Assembly (NCBI GenBank): GCA_023055355.1
Contig: JALJCS010000015.1
Span: 14,924,501-14,988,500 of the forward strand
Source of the DNA: Agelaius tricolor
Lineage: Eukaryota > Chordata > Aves > Passeriformes > Icteridae
Direction of reading: 5' to 3'
Length of the DNA stretch: 64,000 bases
Shown here: positions 58,901-64,000 of the stretch, piece after piece
Layout: each line of letters opens with the position of its first letter
Numbering within the stretch: position 1 is the first letter of the stretch
Notes under the pieces: model-generated
Database searches by the model: none
What the model saw: only the letters and a program-made list of their open reading frames with translations
What the model was told of the DNA's origin: nothing
Position numbers and translations under genes: made by a program

Positions 58901-61900
58901 CTCTTGGAAATGCCTAGGCATAACAAAAACAGGACAGAAATGCAGCTTTAAGCCTAAAGTCAAATTCAAACACTTCAAAGCCCAGAAAAGAAAATGGAAT
59001 AAAATGATTCTTGGATATGACACAGCAAGGGACAATGATCACAAATTGTGCTTGGGGAACTAAGGTTGGACATTTGAAGAAAGTCTTTGCTAGGAAGGTG
59101 GTACAGCTCTGGAAGTCACCAGAAGTTGTGGAAACTCCAGCCTTGGGAGTTTTTAAGAGTTGGTGTGACAAAGTCACAGCTGACCTGATCCAGAATAGCA
59201 GGTAGCCCTGCCTTAGGCAGCTACTGGCTGCAGGCTTTCCCACCAGCAGTTTTTGGAACATTTCCTTAAATGCATGGTGCCAGTGCATCGAGAAGGGGCA
59301 AAGACAACTTCAAGCTTGCTCCAGCCAAGTCTCAGCATTTCCAAATTCATCAGCCTCTTTCACCTTCCTCCATTGAACAGACTCCAAAGGCTTTAGAGAT
59401 TATTATGGAAGGTCAGACCACACTCTCTGGAAAGGCATTCCCTCTGGGAACCTCACACTGCTTCTAAACCACAGCCCCTCTTCTCAGATTACAGTGGGGC
59501 CCACAGTCGTGCAGAGAGCCTGGTGCTCACACAGCCCAACTCCTGCTTCATACAGTGCCAGCACTTCCCCAGTGTGCTTTTGATGCCAATGGAGCCACCT
59601 GTAGGGCTCCAGCTCCCAGCCACACTCACACTGGGGCACTGTTTTCTTCATCTCCTCACGGATGGTCCTCTCCAGGCGGTTACACACGGCCGTGGACAGC
59701 GACTGCGAGAGCTGCTGGGACAGCTGCTCCTGGAGCTGCCCATTGCGCTGCTGCCCCTCCAGCAGCACCCGCTCCAGCCTTCTCTCTGATGAGCCTGGGG
59801 TCAAGGAGCACAACAGCACATCTCCTGTCCACAAAGATGGACAGCAGCCTCACCTCCAGAGGCTCTGGTGAAAGAGTGGTCTCCTAACGTTACTGCTGTG
59901 TTCCTGAAACAGGGTGCTCTTAAACAATTGATCAGGGTGAGAAAAGAGCTTTGGAAGGCAAGATAGGAAAGTCAAACAGCTAAAGTAATCTGGACAGTAC
60001 TGTTTCCTACATACTGTGGTTAACTTGGCTGCCCCATTAGCAGCTCAGCCCCAGCCAGCCACTCACTCACTCTGCAGCAGGATGAGGGAGAGAGCTGGCA
60101 GGGTAAAAGTGAGTAAGCCCATAGGTTGAAGTTAAGACAGTTTAAGAGAGGTAAAGCAAATGCTGCGCATGCCAACCAAACAAAATAAGGAATTAATTTA
60201 GTACATCCCATCAGTGAGCAGCTGTTCAGCCATTCCCAGGAAAGCAGGGCTCCCTCATGCCTGACAGTGGCTGGGGAGGACAAACACCATCAATCCAAGT
60301 GTCCCCTCTTCCTCCTCCTTTCCCCCTTTACTGCTGAGCACAGCATCACACAGTGTGGGGCACCCCACTGGTCACTGGGGTCAGCTGTCCTGGCTCTGTC
60401 TCCTCCCAACTTTTGACCACCTCCAGCCTCTGCCTGGTGCAGCAGGGTGAGAAACAGAGAAGGCCTTGACAGGGCTTAGAAAAAGCAAAAACATCAGTGT
60501 GTTATCACCATTGTTTTGGTCACAAATCCAAAACATAACACACATGAGTTGCTGTGAAGAAAATTAGCTCCATCTGAGCCAAATCCAGGACACCAGAAAC
60601 CATCAAGTCCAATATATCCATAAACAGCAAGCTGGTAGAAATGTTTCTATAGGATGGAATTAGTGGATGTAAGTGAAAAAGTGATAGGAACAAATCCAGG
60701 CTTCAGGCTACTCACACCTGATGAAACAAGGAGCAAACATCTTAAACAAACTAACACCTCAAACTCCAACAAAGCAAACAATGAAATGACAATTCAGCTG
60801 CTGACAAAATTCAGTCCATGCATAAAGTTGTGGAGAAAGAAAAAATTATTCTAGTATGACAATATAGCTCTAGACCCTGAAATTCAGTAGAAAGGTATCT
60901 AAATTATCTGTGAATATCAGACTGATGGTCAAAAAAGGAAAATCTGAGACTAATTAATAGAGAAAGCTATTGTCATAGAAGTTAGGAGTGGTTTCAGACA
61001 TGAGATAGGCTGGAGCTGCTCAGTTTGGGGAACATAACCAAATTCAGTGCAGCATATGTACACAGGAACCAATAATTCATAATACAATACAAATAATTGA
61101 ATACCAAGTTTGAAAGCAGCAAAGGAAAATACTTCTCAGACAACACATAAGGGACCTGTAGACCAGCATATGAATAAATGTGGACAAACAAGATAATTCT
61201 ATATCCAGCTATGCATGTTTCTGGTGCAAGTACTGACTTGCCTTAAGGAGGAAAGGAAGGAAAGGCTCAGTCCATGATTACTCTTGTGCAACTGGCCACT
61301 GCCTGAGGTGGGATAATGTACCAAGTGCACCCCTGGTCTACACCAGCACTGCAGCACTTATGGCTTAATGGGTTACTAAGATTTAGGGGCACAGAGAAAG
61401 TGTCAGTTCTGTTCTATTTCTGAGTTTCTTGCCCTGAAGAAGGGCCTGAGAGGAACTGAAATAGTGACACTGCAGCCAGGCAATTGTACTGCACCTACGG
61501 CCCCACGCTCCCACGATCCTTGACCTTTCTGAGCCTTCCTCACACCTCCAGCCTGCCCTGCATCTTCCACTCAGCCTTGCCAACAAGGATACGCTCCTGC
61601 TCCTGCTGGGAGTCGATGACCCTCTCCATGTGGCCCATGAGGGAGCTCTGGATGGCGTCGAGGTGATCCGTGAGCCTCTGCAGCAGCTCCATCTGCGTCT
61701 GCCGCAGCTCGGAGAGCTCCCGCTGCTGGCTCCTCAGGATGCACATCACTTCCTCCTGGAACTCTGCTGTCACCTGCATGTGGAGAGGACAAGCATTCAT
61801 TTCTAACAGGACTGGAGGTCAGCTCACTTTTCTGCTCAGTATTGAGTGAAGCCCTGTGCCTGGAAGTGAAGTGTAACACACAATGCAGCAAACAGGACCA

Positions 61901-64000
61901 GTTTAATGCCTGTTCCCAAGAACTGCTGTGCCAAGGAATAAACTGATAAAACAAGGTTCCTGCATGGAATTAATAAATGGTTGCTTAGAATACCAACTGG
62001 TTAGATACAACATGCCCTGCAAAACAGATTTTATTCACTTTTGGCCAGGTACTGAGAGTGTTGATGCCTACAAATGTAAACAATGACCACAAACACTCAC
62101 AAAAGAGCTGTGCACTAATCAGTACACTAAGGAGGCTTCTTTAGAGCACTTTTTCAGTCTTTCATTTATTTGAAAACACCAAACAACTGGACAAGTATAA
62201 ATTTATATATGTTGTCACTTCACTGCTCAAAAAAGTTCAAGGAGTGTGAGGACCCACCCTTAAGGGGAAGGAACAAGGAGACACACACATCAAGGCCAAT
62301 CCCCCTGTGACCCTTTTTTTGACAGGAACAGCTTATCCTGCTGCAGGCAGAGGCAAGTATGAGAAAGAAATCATCAGTCTGGAGAGCACAGAGCTCCTTC
62401 TCTGCTGCATGTCAGCACTGAGCAATTCCAAGCCCAAGTGCAGCCCCCTCTCAACCTGCTAGGGCATGACCCATGATACTTCAAGGAACTGGGATGAACT
62501 TTCTCTCAGGTTTTCCCTAGTAAGATATGAAGCATCATGAAGAGCAGCTCTGACTCACCTGGTTGTTAGATGATCTTGGTGACTGGTTCATATCCCTGGA
62601 AATAAACAGAGAAAGAGTAGTAACCCAGTTATGTCAATTAACTCCTCTTATTATCCAAGTCTTCTGTCAAAACAGATCACACGTTTTATGGTTGCTTTAG
62701 ATTTTACACTCCAGCTCATAACTCCAGCTTGCCTTGTGTAACATGGAGAATGATGGGAAGGTGATGAAATCCCAGTCCTTACAGCACTATCACACTATCA
62801 TTTGCACTGTTCACAGACCCTGAAATTCCTTACAGACTGGTCCCTTTGCAGGGAAGAGACCCGAACCAAGTGTTAATGAGGACTATTACAAAGTGCACTC
62901 CACACTGCTTTTTCAGTTTTGTCCAAATTCAAAGCCAGGGAAGACCCAAACAAAAAACAAGTATTCATTTGTTAAAATTTAGAATGAATGAGCACTAATC
63001 ATCTAGTGCAATTCCAGTTCTCAAAGTGAAGAAACCAGTGATGCACTCCAGCTCATACAGCAGAATAATGAAAAACCCTGAACTGATCCACTAATACTGC
63101 ACGTCTCCATCAAAGTCACAGATCAGTGAAGAAAAGTAAACACTTTTAGTTCCCAGACAATATCCACTCTGCAACTTCAAAACGATTGAGGCAGAAAAAG
63201 TGAAAGTCATTTCAGAGGCCAAGAGCTTCTGGGTGCCACTGTGCAGGACCACAGCCAGAATTAAATGCCATAGCCCATCTGTGTTGTGATCTGCACAGCC
63301 AGAGATCCAAATCATGGAGCTATGGGAACACAAGAAGAGGATCTCTCTCAGAGCCCTGTGCAGAAGCTCTGCTGCTCTCCTCACACTGATGCAGACAGAT
63401 TGGTCTAACGTGCCATGGGCAGACCTTTCCAGTCACCAATTTTCACTTACAGGATATTGATATAAGCATGTTTAGAAACACACAGAAGCAGCAAGCAGGT
63501 AACAAATGGCAGATATTGCTGAACAAGGGCAGTGTGCTGCTGCTCAGAAGCCAATTAAAAAGGGAGGCCATTGTGACACTCACAGTTCCAATGAAGCCTT
63601 CACTGAAACCAGTGAAAGGGCCCAGTGTCCCCTCACGTGTAATTTACTTCCCATGCATTCTTCTCAAGCCCAGGCTGTATTTTGGATTTTGAGTCCCAGC
63701 TGGAGATAGTGCAGAACTATTCCCACACCCGAGTGCCAGTCAGTGTCTGAGTGACCAGCAATGGTGGCCTTCTGTGGGGCTCCTGCCCTCTGCAAACAGG
63801 CTGAGGGCTGGGAGCACTTGGCTGCTGCCTCAGACCCCAAGGGCTGCAGGAGGCTGTGCCCTGCCCAGCTGGTGCTGAGCCTGCTGTGCCCTGGCCAGCC
63901 CAGCATACCCATCATCCTTCTTGCCCTTCCTCTTCAGCTTTGGGGAGGCCCGGGGGGATGCCTTGACTTTCCAGTCCTTCACAGGCAGCCTCTGTGCTGA
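52980..64000 (-). CDS. EDC4: Enhancer of mRNA-decapping protein 4 (EDC4/Ge-1), C-terminal 506 aa, 10 exons
   Basis: Minus-strand exons are 64000-63909 (partial), 62595-62559, 61773-61593, 59794-59630, 58913-58798, 58142-57977, 56820-56634, 55495-55276, 54602-54439 and 53172-52980, with stop TAG at 52980-52982. All phases agree, total 507 codons with stop. EDC4 is the scaffold that joins DCP2 and DCP1A in cytoplasmic P-bodies and stimulates decapping. The window covers a basic linker (KLKRKGKKDDGD), a long Gln/Glu-rich coiled coil (RELSELRQTQMELLQRL through QLQEQLSQQLSQSL), a helical segment (AYREAFQSVVLPAFEKSC), and the conserved C-terminal helical repeat domain (ALTAADLNLVLYVCETVD, SQPVLLSLIQQLSSDLGTRT, DPITRDHMGSVMNQVRQKLF), ending LVTPGMT. 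In human this C-terminal region is needed for P-body localisation. The N-terminal WD40 domain is outside the window. Exon 62559-62595 is only 37 nt. Confidence 0.97.
59020..59205 (+). mobile_element. CR1-like LINE fragment in EDC4 intron
   Basis: TAAGGTTGGACATTTGAAGA, AGTCTTTGCTAGGAAGGTGG, CTCTGGAAGTCACCAGAAG, GTTGTGGAAACTCCAGCCTT and GTTTTTAAGAG follow the sense order of a diverged CR1 3' region (GACATTAGGAAG, TGGAACAGGCTGCCC, GTGGTGGAGTC). It is old and truncated at both ends. Confidence 0.65.
59795..61592 (-). other. EDC4: EDC4 intron, 1.8 kb
   Basis: Spacer between coding exons 61773-61593 and 59794-59630. No gene or clear mobile element was seen. The donor is a weaker GTATCC; it is the only site that keeps the reading frame. 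Confidence 0.7.
62596..63908 (-). other. EDC4: EDC4 intron, 1.3 kb
   Basis: Lies between the basic-linker exon and the 37-nt exon. Donor GTATGC follows GATGATGG, and the acceptor is TTTATTTCCAG. Nothing else recognisable is present. Confidence 0.7.

Noticed and set aside
1..64000. CRISPR arrays, tRNA or rRNA genes, bacterial operons
   Set aside because: None present. Repeats seen are tandem minisatellites or LINE fragments, and gene structure is typical of vertebrates.

Overview
This is nuclear DNA from a bird, most likely a songbird or other neoavian. Three things point that way: genes with many small exons and GT-AG introns, dispersed CR1 LINE 3' ends of the avian type, and a gene order matching the block on human 16q22.1 (chicken chromosome 11 by general knowledge). 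The species cannot be named from sequence alone. There are no bacterial or phage features, CRISPR arrays or intact viral genes.

Five protein genes are present. From left to right: the 3' half of an EXOC3-family gene, called EXOC3L1 (+ strand, coding 1-4252, cut by the window start); complete CTRL, a secreted chymotrypsin-like protease (+, 6273-8316); complete PSKH1, a membrane-anchored protein kinase (-, coding 38368 back to 15959, with a 21 kb intron and a CpG-island promoter near 41.0 kb); complete NRN1L, a GPI-anchored neuritin-like protein (-, coding 51357 back to 48478); and the 3' third of EDC4, the mRNA-decapping scaffold (-, coding from 64000 back to 52980, cut by the window end). Splice phases were checked by hand for every exon, and each reading frame closes.

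EDC4-NRN1L-PSKH1-CTRL is the same order and relative orientation as in human. In human the block continues with PSMB10 and LCAT; here the gene beyond CTRL is EXOC3L1, so the left side holds a rearrangement or gene loss relative to mammals. The genes are neighbours by descent and not an operon: secretion and exocytosis (EXOC3L1), pancreatic digestion (CTRL), Golgi and nuclear kinase signalling (PSKH1), neuronal surface signalling (NRN1L) and P-body mRNA decay (EDC4).

The remaining sequence is introns, UTRs and intergenic DNA. It holds CR1 fragments, a probable solo LTR just upstream of PSKH1, short tandem repeats, an interstitial telomeric (TTAGGG)5 block inside a purine tract in NRN1L intron 1, and a 67-bp tandem duplication whose 31-32 bp core is inverted in one copy. 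I found no new multi-gene system. The items most worth a second look are that flipped-core duplication, the telomeric repeat, and the paired loss of one conserved disulfide in CTRL.
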